Assembly (NCBI RefSeq): GCF_022201045.2
Contig: NC_068561.1
Span: 16,494,501-16,558,500, forward strand
DNA: 64,000 bases
Direction: 5' to 3'
From: Citrus sinensis
Lineage: Eukaryota; Streptophyta; Magnoliopsida; Sapindales; Rutaceae
Numbering within the stretch: the stretch's first letter is position 1; every line of letters begins with the position of its first letter. Made by a program: the position numbers and the translations under genes. Under the pieces are notes generated by a model that did not search any database, was not told the DNA's origin, and worked only from the letters and a program-made list of their open reading frames with translations. Shown here piece after piece: positions 10,930-23,300 of the stretch.

Positions 10930-12439
10930 TGCAGCGGAAGTTTAATGTTCAAAATATTCTGTTGATTCTAGAGGATACCGGAACAAAAGAACAATTAAAT
11001 TCACGTTGATTCAAAAGAATACCGCGAATTTAGGGGTTAAGACTCGTTGATTCCGCAGAATATCGAGAATTAACTGTTCAAATACTCACAAAGAGATTTG
11101 AAAATTGAAATATTATTAAACTCAAAATTCTCTGCCCTCAAAGGCTACAAGAGGGAGCTATTTATAGTAGTAGTAATTATCCTAATTCATGAAGTAAAAC
11201 AAAATCCTAAATTAGAAAGGAATTTAAAAGTCTTAAACTTTAGTTAATAAGGAAACTAATCCTAGTATAATATGAATTCTTACTGTTCATCAAAGAGTCC
11301 TCAGCAATCAGCAGAAGGTAATTTGGTCATGTACGACTCAAGATGCAAAAGGTAATATTTTAAAATCCTTAGAAGTTCAAATATGTGCTGTGCTTACAAG
11401 TACATTCATAAATACATCTCACTCTTTCTCTCAGCTATCTTTAAACTATTGCTTCCAAAATAGTTGGGTTGTCTAGGTTGGTCAAAAGAAACTCTAGGAT
11501 GTAAATTTCTATATTACATTCAGCAAGGTTTATGTTATTTAAACTTTTTTTTTTTTTTTGCGTGTTATTTAGACTGCTTCTGCTGTCACTATTTCTGTAT
11601 GCAGCAGCTTGTTTACTGAAGTGTTCCGTCTACCCTTGGTTGTGGGATCAAGACCTCAGTTTCCTGCATATCAGACTATTTGTGTGATTATGCAATGCCA
11701 TTAGTGTATTTACCCAAGATTATTTTCCATCAGCCGGTTGGATGGCTTAATTAAAGGACCGATGATACTTGTTTTAAAATATTTGAACTAAGCGGGTCAG
11801 TCAGCATGACAAATCTAATTCTCTAAATTGCACCCATATAGCCACATCTTTGTGTTTTAATACTCACATAATGAAGCCTTTTTTATGATGTTTAAAGATT
11901 TTTTTTCCCTATTGTCTCTGATTATCATCAGCTCATTCTCTCTAAAAATAATGTGCAAATTTCTACTACTGTCGTGGGTAAATGCTTAGGCAGCGCATGA
12001 CCAGCAATATTTCGTTTCATTTTATAGACATTCCAGCGCTCCTAAAACCAGCAAGGAAAGGAAAATAATGTGCAGCAGCAGTTAGATCTTCTTTCAGTAT
12101 TTGTTGAATTTTTTTGCTGGCAGGCCTGAGGAATGTAAATTACTGTCTTGCACAAGGCACAATTTTGGTGGGTTAAATAGTCTACCAAAGCAAAGATTTG
12201 AGTTCACATGGGAGCTCAGGAAAATGAATTTAACAAAAACATTTGGGAAATAAAGTGCATTTTCTTTTCTTTGACTTGGGTGGTCAGGGTCCGGATTTTT
12301 ATTTTCTTCCTTCTCGGTATTATTGACTCTCTAGTATGTACGAAAGTTATCAACCAAAATGAAGAAAAAGTTAATTGTAAGTTAATTATATATAGTGAGG
12401 CATTTCTGCATTCTGATTTCTGCGTGCTGCATTATGTCT
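10930..12439. other. intergenic, no gene seen
   Basis: Positions 10930-11330 (GATTCTAGAGGATACCGG, GATTCCGCAGAATATCG, GAGCTATTTATAG) look like repetitive LTR-type sequence without definable ends. The rest is ordinary AT-rich intergenic DNA. From about 12440 the sequence becomes the promoter side of block B. Confidence 0.4.
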
Positions 12440-12556
12440 TTAACTGTAATCTCTATATCAGAGATCTGATGTTGGCCATAATCAAATAAAATTTTAAAGT
12501 GAAAGATTCATTTCGCTTATTTGGCACATATCTGATCATATTTGTAGTACAGCAGA
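12440..12556 (+). promoter_or_regulatory. conserved upstream sequence of peptide copy B
   Basis: This matches positions 1-108 upstream of copy A with few changes (GAGATCTGATGTT, CATAATCAAATAAAATTTTA, ATATCTGATCAT, GTAGTACAGCAG just before the ATG). The shared upstream DNA means promoter and leader were duplicated together with the gene. No definite TATA box can be called. Confidence 0.4.
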
Positions 12557-12918
12557 ATGTTGAGGTGCCACAGAAATGCCTGTGTCTGTGCTTTGATTGT
12601 ACCCTGTATGATCCTATCGATGAGTTCATGGCCTCTATTGATAGAAGCAAGAATTCCGGAATTGGGGGCAATTCAAGGTGCCAATCTTTACAGCTTCATT
12701 TTTCAGATTGTGGTGCAGTACGCTTCCATGGCCTTTTTTTTTTTCCCTCTTTCACTATTAATTTTGTTTTTGTCTTCGGACTTTGAACGACAGGAAGTTT
12801 AATCCGTCAGGGAATGATGGAACGTTTAATCCGGCGGCGCCTCAGGGAGATTCCTACTACGCAACAATCCCCTATGCCAAATCATGGGCATCGCCATGGG
12901 ATATGCCGGACAAATTAA
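12557..12918 (+). CDS. small secreted-peptide precursor, copy B (intact)
   Basis: Exon 1 is 12557-12677 (121 nt) and exon 2 is 12794-12918, joined GTGCCA...ACGACAG, giving 81 aa. The N-terminus MLRCHR leads into a hydrophobic core and SSWPLLIEA, a good signal-peptidase site, then RIPELGAIQ. Exon 2 encodes a basic stretch (GSLIRQGMMERLIRR) and the tail QQSPMPNHGHRHG followed by ICRTN. Compared with copy A, exon-1 length, phase and splice signals are unchanged; S-P, G and H-G in the tail are shared while surrounding residues differ. A MITE starts about 10 bp after the stop. Predicted secreted; function unknown. I cannot place it in CLE, CEP, PIP, IDA, RGF or PSK. An alternative exon-2 frame (KFNPS..DGTFNPA) is also open, so the frame choice rests on the splice join. 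Confidence 0.55.
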
Positions 12919-14560
12919 TGTTATTTAGATCCTGTTTGAAATTGAGGTTGGACAGCTATTTAGATCCTGTTTGAAATTGAGGTTGGACAGCTGTAACTTA
13001 AAAGATACAGTACCAAAGTGTTTGGTAAACACGGGATGTTGTAGCTTGCAAGCTATATTGATATACTTTTTTTACTTTTATGATGTAAAATCTATTATAA
13101 CTGTAATAGTGTTGTAAAAACTATTGTTTAAAAATTATGTTTATTATATATTAGTAATTTTTATTTTATAGTTACAGTTTTTTTTTCACAGCAGTTGTGC
13201 CTTAAAAATTACATCATTTCAATCCAAAAAAGGCCTAAGACATCAAGTATATGCTTTCCTTTGGAAATTGTCTTCTTGCTTCTTCACAATTTCATTTTGG
13301 TTCAATTAAACAAATTACAAATAAATGTTTGTTACTAGCTATTATGCCCCGTCTCCGCCGTCCCCTCGCCATGCAAGTTCAACCATTTCAATTTATTGTA
13401 TCAATTTTAACATATGTATAATTAGTAACCTGATCGCTGGCAACGGAGATTTAGGTTTCATAATCAATAAATGCGCTTGGTAAGGACCAAGTATGCATGT
13501 CAAGAGTTAAACTTTTAGGCATTCACATAAAATAACTCAAATTCTCCTCCTTAATTCATCTTATTTGAATGGAATACATCGTTTAAACATTAAAGGCTGA
13601 AAATCAATAGACGGATTGCTGGGAAAGTTTGTAAATTTGGAGTCGGAACTTGAGTAATTATTTGCTTTACAGAGGGCTGGCAGTGATGGAGAAGAAAATT
13701 AAACAGGGGCTGGACTTAACTGTTCCGCAAGAGCTATATATTCTTACCTTTTATGTAAGGCAGTCGAGCCCTAACAGATAATTAATGTTACATAGCTGTA
13801 TCTGTAATTCGTATGATCTAAATAAATTTCTGTTAATTTAGTCATCTTTCTCAAACAAGAAGTTTAATCCATCGGACTGTAACTGGAAGACTCGTGGAAG
13901 TGCTGTAGCAAGCATTGAATATATATATGCATATAGCCTTCAGTTCTCTCGAAAGAAAATTAATTTAATTGCTCAATCTGTGTCCGTTCCATGGATTTAT
14001 CAGGATGGGGTTTTAGGCTAGTGGTATGGATCCACTTCGAATCACACTGTCTTTGACTACTTTTGCTGACTGGCCTAACGGGCGTTTTGGGCTGAAATGG
14101 TTCAAAAATCTCAAAGTCGTTTCGTGCACGCCTGTAATGTGATTAAGCCTTAATGGCAGACAAGCCGAAATCATAGACTTTAGGCTCAGTTCGGTATTAA
14201 TTTTCATGCAAGAGCTTCAAATTTTCAAATAATATGAAAAAGTAGGTTCTTTTATATTTTCTTCATCGAAGTCATTTTAAATTTGTATGTTAAATAAAAA
14301 ATCAAATAAAATATTTGAGGAAAGTCAAATTCAAGTAAATAAAATTTACCCCCAATGGATTTTAAGTCTGACTAAGCCATTACAATGAGCGAACGGAAAA
14401 TCCTCTACTTTATAAATATAATTCAACGCTACATTGTACTTTGAATCCTGCGATTTAGCCTCAACTTTGCATTTTCATAGCATGAAGATGGCTATTTCTT
14501 GTTAATGCATTTTCATAGTACGAAGGTGGCTATTTCTTGTCAATTGGGACTTAGATTTTT
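12919..14560. repeat. 3' flank of duplicated block B, no further gene
   Basis: Colinear with 1074-2200 apart from a MITE at 12928-13235 and small indels. At 13935-14190 it carries a further segment (CTCGAAAGAAAATTAATTTA, CACTGTCTTTGACT) that recurs at 18346-18620. No additional coding frame is supported. Confidence 0.6.
12928..13235. mobile_element. Tourist-like MITE with duplicated 5' end
   Basis: Left end GATCCTGTTTGAAATTGAGG, right end TTTCAATCCAAAAAAGGCC; the ends are imperfect inverted repeats related to the MITE at 2699. The first 35 bp and adjoining flank (12922-12956) are tandemly repeated at 12957-12991. Copy A lacks the insertion at the corresponding place (near 1083). Confidence 0.55.
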
Positions 14561-14563
14561 TTT

Positions 14564-15839
14564 GGGAATCCGCCTATGTTACAACAATTACACGGTACCG
14601 TAGGTTTTTGTCTTTTAAGGTTTAGCGAATATTAAATTTTACAGAGGTCCTTATACTCCTTTTCTATTCATAAAATGTTAAGCAATAATATGGCACTTTC
14701 TACTTACATCATGCACTATTAAAATTTTATTTAGTATCTTATACTCTTTTTTATTTATTATTTTTATAAGTATTAAACTATCTACTTGTTTACATCCAAA
14801 TTATATTAATCAATAAAAGACAACAATACCCTTAAATTTATAAATTAAAAATAAAATTCAAGATTCTTTTTCTCTTTCTTTTCACCTTCAATCTTCAATC
14901 TTCATCTCCATCATCATCACTCCTCGCATTCACATTCTTCCATCATCATGATCTTCAACTTCATCTAACGGAATATTAATGAAATTACATTTTTGGCCCC
15001 AAATGTTCTAAAAATTTCATGGCAATCACTTCAATTTGATGGGGATCTTCTTCGTTACAATGTCATCAAATCCCTTAGTTTCAGACCCATTATTCCAAAT
15101 TTCGATCACAAACTCATTAGCCTCCAAGCTAAAACGTTTACTATAACTCAACAACTCCAATTTTAACCAGCAGCAACGGTAATCAAGAATCCCTTCCAAT
15201 CTCACAGTCCAACAATCTATAGGAGTGATGATGGGTGGCCGTTCGTTTCCATTAGCATTGACAAATCCAAATCATTAACAAGTTTTGATTACTGCTGCTC
15301 TCTTTTTCATTTTGGTGGGCTTGTTCTTGTTCTTGTTCTTCAATGGACGAATAACTCGTCTCCAAGTAAAGGTCTTGGATCTTGAACATTTACTAATGGA
15401 GACAACAAAATCATTATTTGTTGGACATGAAACTCTACGTTGGAACTCTAGATTATTCACCTGTGACAATAACGACGCCAGAGGTGGTGGCTCGGCGTGG
15501 ATACGACGTAGCCATAGCCAATGCGTGGTCTCGTGGGATAATAATGTTTGTGTTGCTTCCGGGTCTTTTAGCAACTTCAGGCATGGTGGTGGGTCACGAA
15601 AGTTGATGGAGACGAGACTTAACAATGGCATGCTTTTGTTGCTGGCTGTACTGGTTAACTCTATTTTCTTTATTTTCTTCGACATTTGTCAAGAAGGATA
15701 ATTTTGTCCTTTTAAGATTCACAAACAAATTGTAAATAAATAAAAAAAAGCAAGGTGCTCAAGTAAATTTGGTAGTAGTTAAATCATAAAAGATAAAAAT
15801 TGAGTTACGGCATAACTATTGTAACATAGGCGGATCCTC
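14564..15839. mobile_element. MULE-like element with captured-looking frames
   Basis: Terminal inverted repeats of about 32 bp share ATCCGCCTATGTTACAA at 14568-14584 and its complement at 15819-15835. Flanks ATTTTTTTT and ATTTTTTAT form a near-perfect 9-bp duplication, the length typical of Mutator-like elements. No transposase is visible. The interior holds several open but mutually shifted frames (15285-15701 and 15418-15606 on +), consistent with a decayed host-gene fragment carried as in a Pack-MULE. Confidence 0.5.
15285..15701 (+). pseudogene. unrecognised frames inside the MULE-like element
   Basis: A 138-codon frame begins with a strongly hydrophobic segment (ALFFILVGLFLFLF), continues [20 protein letters not shown] and has a second hydrophobic segment near its end. 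A second frame at 15418-15606 contains [18 protein letters not shown] and [11 protein letters not shown]. The switch between frames suggests a frameshifted membrane-protein gene fragment. I do not recognise the family, and the opposite strand is also open. Confidence 0.25.
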
Positions 15840-18344
15840 ATTTTTTATCGCTTTTTTTATTTTTTTTTAATCTTTTGAAGATCCTATGGCAAGTGGCACT
15901 AAGATTATTGAATGGCCAAAATTTTATTGTTTTTGTTTTACTATATCAATTTCTTAAATTAGAAAAGTAAAATAGTAAACTTCCGTAAACAATCCAAGTC
16001 TTCTCTGTCGTTCACTATTATTATTGTTTTCCCCCCATAATCTACTTTCCCTGCTTTTCTACCTTCATTATCTTCTCCTTTCGAGATTGAACCAACGGCA
16101 ACCATGGGCAAGACTTCGACAAATATTTAAAACCTAAGCCATAGGGTAACAAAAGTTATAAGGAATTGAAATATAAAGCCATAGGGTAACATTGTTAATT
16201 TGGTTTTGTAAAACTTTAATAGATAAACAAGAAAAAGAGAAAGTACACGTGTTTAACATACTGAATGACCAGCAAAAACACAAATATTGCTTACGTCAGG
16301 TTTTATATGGCTTGGGATGTCCATCAACTAAGCTTATCCCATTTTGGAGTAAAACTCAATATGAACATGAATATGAATATGTACCCTTTAACTAACAAGA
16401 ATTAAATTAATTAATTAATTTAATTTGAGGTACTCAGTTTTCTTTTGTAGCTCAAATTCTATTATTTTTTTAATTTTTTAAAAAATAATAGTAACAAATT
16501 ATTTATTTTAAACAATGAATTTCGTTGTGATCATCTTTGTGAAAGTATATGATTATCATAATTTGAACCAAATCTCTATAATTACTAAATAACACTCTTA
16601 ACATTAAAATATAAATATTTTGTTATATAAAAAATGACACGACCCGCCCCAACCTACATGTCTGATTTGAGGCGAATCGTGCGGAGTAATAACTAAAACT
16701 TGTGGCACATATTTAATTCATGAAAATATGTATATAATATGGCCTTTCCTATAAACACATAATCACATCTGTGCCTTTTCTGAAATCATATATGAATTCA
16801 AACTTGCATAACTTATGTCTCATTGTACATACTGACATTACATGAATATTTACATACAAAATATAAGCAACATAAACGTGCTCAAAATGCAAGACATGCA
16901 GCAATGCGTCTCGTGGCCCAACTTCAATTAACTAGAACTGATCTGCACGAAATCCTGTGGAATCCTGGGAGGAAATGGGTAAATAGGAAAATAGTGAGCT
17001 TACAGCTCAATAAGTGGATGTATATTATATTAAAAATATTAACAATAATAATTATAATAAAGTATGTGTACTAGTGCTTATATATAATAATGTAACATAA
17101 CTCCATATTGAATACCGCACATCAACAAACATGGAATTCATACATACATACATCACAAACTGCACCAAATAGTACCAAGGAGAAATAACTCTCAATACTC
17201 GTCGGGATCATCATCGCACAAGTAGAGCGGGGGGAAAAACCTCTCAATACCCGGCGGAATTTAGCTACATTGCTCGGATAAAGTAACCTAACTCTCAATA
17301 CGCATGCGCAGAGTCTACGGGGATGGGTACATATATGGTGACTAGCAATCACATCTTATGACTCAATCAAACATATAATATGCGTACATATAATCATAAC
17401 ATGATATTAAATCATAATATCAAATATAAATGCTTCATGGAATACATAATAATAATAATAGTATCCACTCACAGATCCTGTTTCACTATGAGGTTCGTTG
17501 GGGCTCTTGTAGGTTCCTGAATTCTCGAGTTCCTCCTAAAATACAGGGTTTGAAAATTAACTGTTAGAACTGATATAAAAACTTATACGTATCATGCAAA
17601 CTGTAACATAACTGCTCAAATTTCATAAATCTATTACTCACTGTTCCAATGGATATAATTCTAATTATCCAATTTCAATTCCTGCAACTTAATTATTTAT
17701 TTTTCTTTTCCTTCACCATCTGCCTTTCTTTCTTTTCTTCTTACTTCTTTTCTTCTTTTCTTTTCTTTGTCCTCTCTTTTCTCTTCTCTTTTCTCTCGAC
17801 TTTCTTCTTTTCCCTCTTTTTCTTTTCTTTTCTTCTCCTTTCGAATTGTACTGTTTTGGTTAAATGGTGAAAATGATAAGAACAGCTTCAAATTTCACTT
17901 TATATCCGCCCACCGACTCAAGCAAGCAGCTCTCCAATTGTTAAATATATAACCACCCCTTGAAGCAAGCAAATGTGCAGCTGGCCGCTCTAATTTCATG
18001 CACGTGTGCTGACCGCTCTAATGCATGTACGTGCGTTACAAAAAATGTATTTTTTTATTTAACTTTTTCATAAGGGGCTTAATACGCATTTAAAGAAAAA
18101 AAAAATAATGGCTCTGCGCATGCCGGTAGCAGCTATTGCAGATAGACACTACAACCTACCCTCCACTTAGTAACGATTCTTTGTTTTATTTTTCTAGTTT
18201 TTTTAAATAAATTTTTCGACGTTTTATTTTATTTCTTTCTAAGTAATCCAAATCTTTTTTTTTTTCTTTTTTTCCTGTTTAGTCTATATATCCATATTTT
18301 ACGCATGCACCTCAAGTTTGAAAATGTACAATAATGGTGCTTTT
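15840..18344. other. intergenic with gypsy-type LTR debris
   Basis: No gene seen. From about 16638 (ACACGACCCGCCCC) to about 18020 the sequence has the look of a degraded Ty3/gypsy LTR. It includes three diverged repeats of CTCAATAC followed by a GC-rich motif at about 17191, 17243 and 17291. No clear ends or target duplication are visible. A long polypyrimidine tract lies at 17697-17850. Confidence 0.35.
17697..17850. repeat. about 150-bp polypyrimidine tract
   Basis: Almost entirely C and T on the plus strand (TTTCTTTTC-type units), with a few purines. It produces spurious low-complexity frames on both strands and could adopt triplex (H-DNA) structure. Confidence 0.85.
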
Positions 18345-18714
18345 TCTCGAAAGAAAATTAATTTAATTGCTCAACGTGGCTCCTTTTTCATCGATTTATC
18401 AGGAATCGCTCCCAACTCCCCACCCGATCCCCATGATTGTTTTTAGGTTGTGTGGAGCTAGTGGAATGGACTCCGAATAACACTGTCTTTGACTGCCTTT
18501 GTTGACCGGCCTGACGTCCATTGTGGGGTGAAATGGCTCAGAAAGTCGTATCATGCACCCCGTTTAATTTAAGCCAATAACGGAGGAAAAGCTGAAATTA
18601 GACTTATTGTTTAATACCATCCGGTGACTTAATTTTTTCTGTGTAAGTTATTGGAATCGGAAGTTTAAATGATTTTTCCACATAGTTGTTTCTCATAAAA
18701 ACCTTATGTATGGT
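18345..18714. repeat. block fragment interrupted by the retrotransposon
   Basis: Repeats 13941-14190 of block B (CTCGAAAGAAAATTAATTTA, then the AACACTGTCTTTGACTGCC, GAAATGG and AAGCCAATAACGG segments). It ends at ATGGT (18710-18714), the left target duplication of the Athila-like element. Confidence 0.6.
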
Positions 18715-20072
18715 TGATGAGCATATAATACATACATATTTTACCATTAATTAAATAATTGTTAGTTATATTTATTTGTTATTTTTAATTAATTGTATTG
18801 TTTATTGAATAGGGAATTAATTAGAGATTATGGATAAAAAAAAGCATAAAGAAATTCAATTTGTGAGCATTAAAGATTAATTAACTTGGAAGCAATTATG
18901 CTTACATGCATGTGGAAATCAAGACAAGGAAACCGAATTCAACAATTCATTTAGCCATGCACGTGCAGACAAAGAAGATAAAAGGGGCGGAAAGCAATAG
19001 AAAGGGACCCGCACTTGACTTTCATGAGTGGAAAAGGAATGAAAATTCTTTTTGAAGTACACGTGATAAAGCCAAAGTTAAAAGCTTTGCCAGCACATGA
19101 AGGATAAAAGGAATTATAATTGGGCTTTGCAAGAGTGGGCTGATTTTAGCTTGTGTGAGCAATTCACTAGCTATCATTATTTGACAAGGATTCGGCTAGG
19201 GATTAAAGATATAAAAGCCGAACTTTGGCTTTTGCAAAGGGGGAGCCGCCAGTGGAGTGAAAACGCAAGGCAGAAGAGGGGAGAAAAGGACGAGTGCAGC
19301 AGTTCGGCTTCATGGCTGATTTTATTTTTTGTGTTGCTCTCAATTCAAGTATGTCTAGCTAATTTTCTTATACTGAGGTTAAGGATGAAACCCTATTCAA
19401 TGAAATAATTATTTTTTTATTTAATTAATTCCCTATATATGTTCTTTGATGATTATGGTTTTTATTTCACATGATTAATTGGATGTTAATAAAATCTTTT
19501 CATCAATTCTGTCATGCATTATTGATTGTTAGGATTAATATTCGATTAATTCTATGCTTGGATCTATAAAGTTTATACATGATTATCTTTGACTCTATGT
19601 CTTTCATTAAATTGTTTACATAGAGTGCTTAGTAAACTTTGACTCTTTGTTATTCAATATGTTTACATGGGATACTTAGATATCGTATTATTAAGTAGAA
19701 AAAGAACCTACATTAGATTTAATTACTTGGGCTTAATTGTTATATCCATGAGATGACATAGATTGATTTCGAGTTGTCACTCTAAAATTGGGGATTAATT
19801 AATATTTAGATAATTACTAATTGAATAGTGGTGGATTCCGAAACCTTGGTAATTTTTATCTCATTAAATTCTCATTTACTTTAATTGTTTTCTTAGTTTA
19901 ATTAGTTTAATTTCTCTTAAAACTCAATTTGCTCAACTAGGTTAGAATTAATATTAATTTTAGATTTAAATTAGACTTTTCAATTTATAACAATCCCTGT
20001 GGGATCGACCTCGTTACCACTTTTCTATCTCTAGATTCGTGCGCTTGCGAGTATATTAAAATTTTCACAACA
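18715..20072 (+). repeat. 5' LTR
   Basis: 1358 bp. Contains a TATA box (TATAAAAG, 19210-19217) and an AATAAA at 19488-19493 as candidate polyadenylation signal. The 103-codon frame at 19097-19408 has no domain and differs in the other LTR, so I do not call it a gene. Confidence 0.95.
19210..19217 (+). promoter_or_regulatory. LTR TATA box
   Basis: TATAAAAG, repeated in the 3' LTR at 27671-27678. Inferred start of U3-driven transcription. Confidence 0.6.
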
Positions 20073-20078
20073 AGTTTT

Positions 20079-20097
20079 TGGCGCCGTTGCCGGGGAT
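20079..20097 (+). other. primer-binding site, tRNA-Asp type
   Basis: TGGCGCCGTTGCCGGGGAT begins 6 bp after the 5' LTR. It is complementary to the 3' end of plant tRNA-Asp (recalled, ...CCCCGGCAACGGCGCCA). This primer is typical of Athila elements. Confidence 0.9.
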
Positions 20098-20322
20098 TGT
20101 GCTAGAAAGTCAGTTTAATCTAGGTTGATTTGATTCTTCCACTAGTTATAATTTAGATTGTCTTTTATATTTTTTTTATTAAAAAAAAAACACAAAAAAA
20201 AATATATTTTATTTGTCTTTAAATTCATTGTTTGGTTGTTTGATTTCTTTTATTTATTTTTTATTATTGTTGATTTGTTTTATTTTATTTTGTTTTTCTT
20301 TCTTTCCTTGTCTAGTTAGTTT

Positions 20323-23300
20323 ATGAGTGTTTGGGAACGTGATTTAACAAATCGTTTGGTTAAAAGAGAGTCGAAAATTGATAGTAGTCAAACTAGTTCT
20401 TTAGAAGTGATGGATGACCCAAATAGACTATTGCCAATACTTCCACCAGTGCAAGCAGAGAAAACCCTTAGAGAATATTTTTCACCACTTGCAGCCAACC
20501 AACCATCTTGTATTGTGTTGCCACAAACCACAGCAACACACTTTGAACTCAAGCCCTCTGTCATTCAACTTTTACCATCTTTCCATGGGTTAGAGAGAGA
20601 GGATCCATATTTGCACATTAAGGAATTTCTTGACATATGCTCTACATTTCGTTTTCAAAATTTTAATGATGAGTCAATTAAGCTTCGTATGTTCCCTTTC
20701 TCATTAAAAGACAAAGCAAAAGCTTGGTTGAATTCACTTCCTGCTGGATCTATTAGTACATGGGATGAATTGAGTAATAAGTTTCTCACCAAGTTTTTCC
20801 CTATGTCTAAAACAAATGCCCTTAGGAGAGAGATAAGTGATTTTTATCAAAGAGAGGGTGAGCAATTTTACGAGTGTTGGGAAAGATTCAATGATTTACT
20901 CCTCAAGTGTCCCCACCATGGTTTTGAAAAATGGAGACTTATACAATGCTTTTATAACGGTTTAACCATGTCAAATCGTCATATGGTAGAGTCTATGAAT
21001 GGTGGGAGATTTTTGAACTTACATGAAGGGGCTGCATGGGATTTCTTTAATTCACTTTCTGAGAATTCTCAACAGTGGGATTTTTCAAATCAAAGAGAAA
21101 AATCATCTCAAGTTTCTAGAAAGGGGTTATATGAAGTTAAGGATGACTTTGATGTGAAAGCCACTCTAGCTACGCTTTCTAGGAAAGTAGATGCCTTAGC
21201 TCTGAACCAATCAATGAATCATCATCCTAGTGTAGCTAATGAGGTTTGTGCTATTTGTTCTAACGTGTCTCATACAGCACAAAATTGTCCATCATTACCA
21301 GCCTATCAAGAGGCTTATTCTGAGCAGGTACATGCCTTACAATCATATGAGAAAACCTCCAATAGTCCATATTCATCCACATATAATCCTAATTGGAAGA
21401 ATCACCCTAATTTTTCTTGGAAACAAAATCAACCTTTGTTAAACCAAGGAGGACAACAATTTAACATGCCCAATCAACAATTTGTCCCTTCTAACCAAGT
21501 ATATCCTCCTGCCCAACAACCTATGTCTCAATTTGTTGCACCCCAACAAAGAAAGCCTTCTTTAGAGGATACACTTCAAAGTTTCATTCAGTCAACCCAA
21601 CAAGCTTTTCAGTCAAACACTCAAGCTATTCTAAAGCTTGAACATCAATTGGGTCAATTAGCAACTACTGTAGCTGAGAGAGAAAAAGGAAAATTTCCAA
21701 GTCAACCAATTCCTAATCCCAAAGGAGTGCACGAAGTTGGATCGAGTTCAAGCCATCAACATGAAGAAGCAAAATCTGTTATGACCTTGAGAAGAGGAAA
21801 ATTATTTGACAACAAAGTAGAGGTTCAAACAAGGAAGATATCTGAGCCTACTTCTTCAGATTCAGTCCCATCACAAGACTCATCACCAAATGATCCTGAA
21901 GAGAGTGGCCCGCCAACTTACATTCCCAAGGCTCCTTTTCCTCAAAGGTTAACAAAGGTAAAGAAAGGGACTTCAACATGTGAGATTATGGAAATCTTCA
22001 AACAGGTAAGTATAAACATCCCTTTACTCGATGCTATTAAGCAAGTTCCTTCATATGCAAAGTTTTTGAAAGATTTATGCACTAAAAAGAGAAATTTGCA
22101 TGTCACTAAAAAGGCGTTTTTAACTGAACAAACTAGCAATTTACTTCAATGTAAAATGCCACCAAAATTTAAGGACCCTGGTTCTCCTACTATCTCATGT
22201 GTTATAGGGAACCAATGTTTTGATAAAGCATTATTGGATTTAGGCGCTAGTGTTAATCTCTTGCCTTACTCTGTTTACATGCAACTTGGACTAGGGGAAT
22301 TAAAGCCAACTTCTATTATTTTGCAACTTGCTGATAGGTCAATGAAAATACCTCGTGGTATTATAGAGGATGTGTTGATACAGATTGATAAATTTTATTA
22401 TCCTGTTGATTTTATCGTTATTGATACTCAGCATGTACATGATCCTAAGAAACACACTCCAGTTATTCTAGGTCGTCCTTTCTTAGCTACAGCTGATGCT
22501 CTTATTAATTGCAGGAATGGAAACATGCAGCTATCTTTTGGTAATATGACCATGGAATTGAATATTTTTAATGTTACCAAGCAGCCACAAGAAGAAGATG
22601 AATTTGTTGACGCGAATATGATAGAGGAATTAGTAGAAGATTCATTCATTTCAAATCATAATGATGATCCATTAGAGGCATGTCTAACTCATCCTGATTT
22701 ATCTTTTAATGATGACAGTGCAATTGCAGAAGTCAGCGCTTTACTTGATGCACCTCTAATTACGGACACAACTAAATGGAAGGCAAAGTCAGAATTACTG
22801 CCTCATTCTGAGAAGAAAATTGGCCCACCTGCGGAGGCACCACCAAAATTGGAACTCAAAGCACTGCCCGACACTTTGGAATATGCATTCTTGGGAGAAT
22901 CTGACACTCTACCTGTTATTATTTCTTCTTCCCTCGATCTTGAGCAAAAAGGTCAGTTGTTAGGTATTCTAAAAGAGCATAAGGAGGCAATAGGATGGAC
23001 CATTGCTGATATTAAAGGTATTAATCCAGTAGATTGCATGCATCGTATTCATCTTGAAGAAAATGCTAAACCTATTAGGGAGATGCAACGTAGGCTAAAT
23101 CCTAACATGAAAGAAGTGGTAAGAGCTGAAGTAATCAAATTATTAGATGCAGGAATTATTTATCCTATTTCAGATAGCTCTTGGGTTAGCCCTGTGCAAG
23201 TTGTTCCTAAGAAATCTGGTATTACAGTAGTTACTAATGCTAATAATGAATTAATTCCCACTAGAGTAACTACAGGTTGGCGTGTTTGTATTGATTATAG

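Noticed and set aside
17649..17952. Three overlapping frames rich in Phe/Ser or Lys/Glu
   Set aside because: Translation of the polypyrimidine tract.
19097..19408. 103-codon open frame inside the 5' LTR (91 codons in the 3' LTR)
   Set aside because: No domain or family resemblance. A 10-bp insertion in the other LTR changes its frame and end, so it is not under coding constraint.
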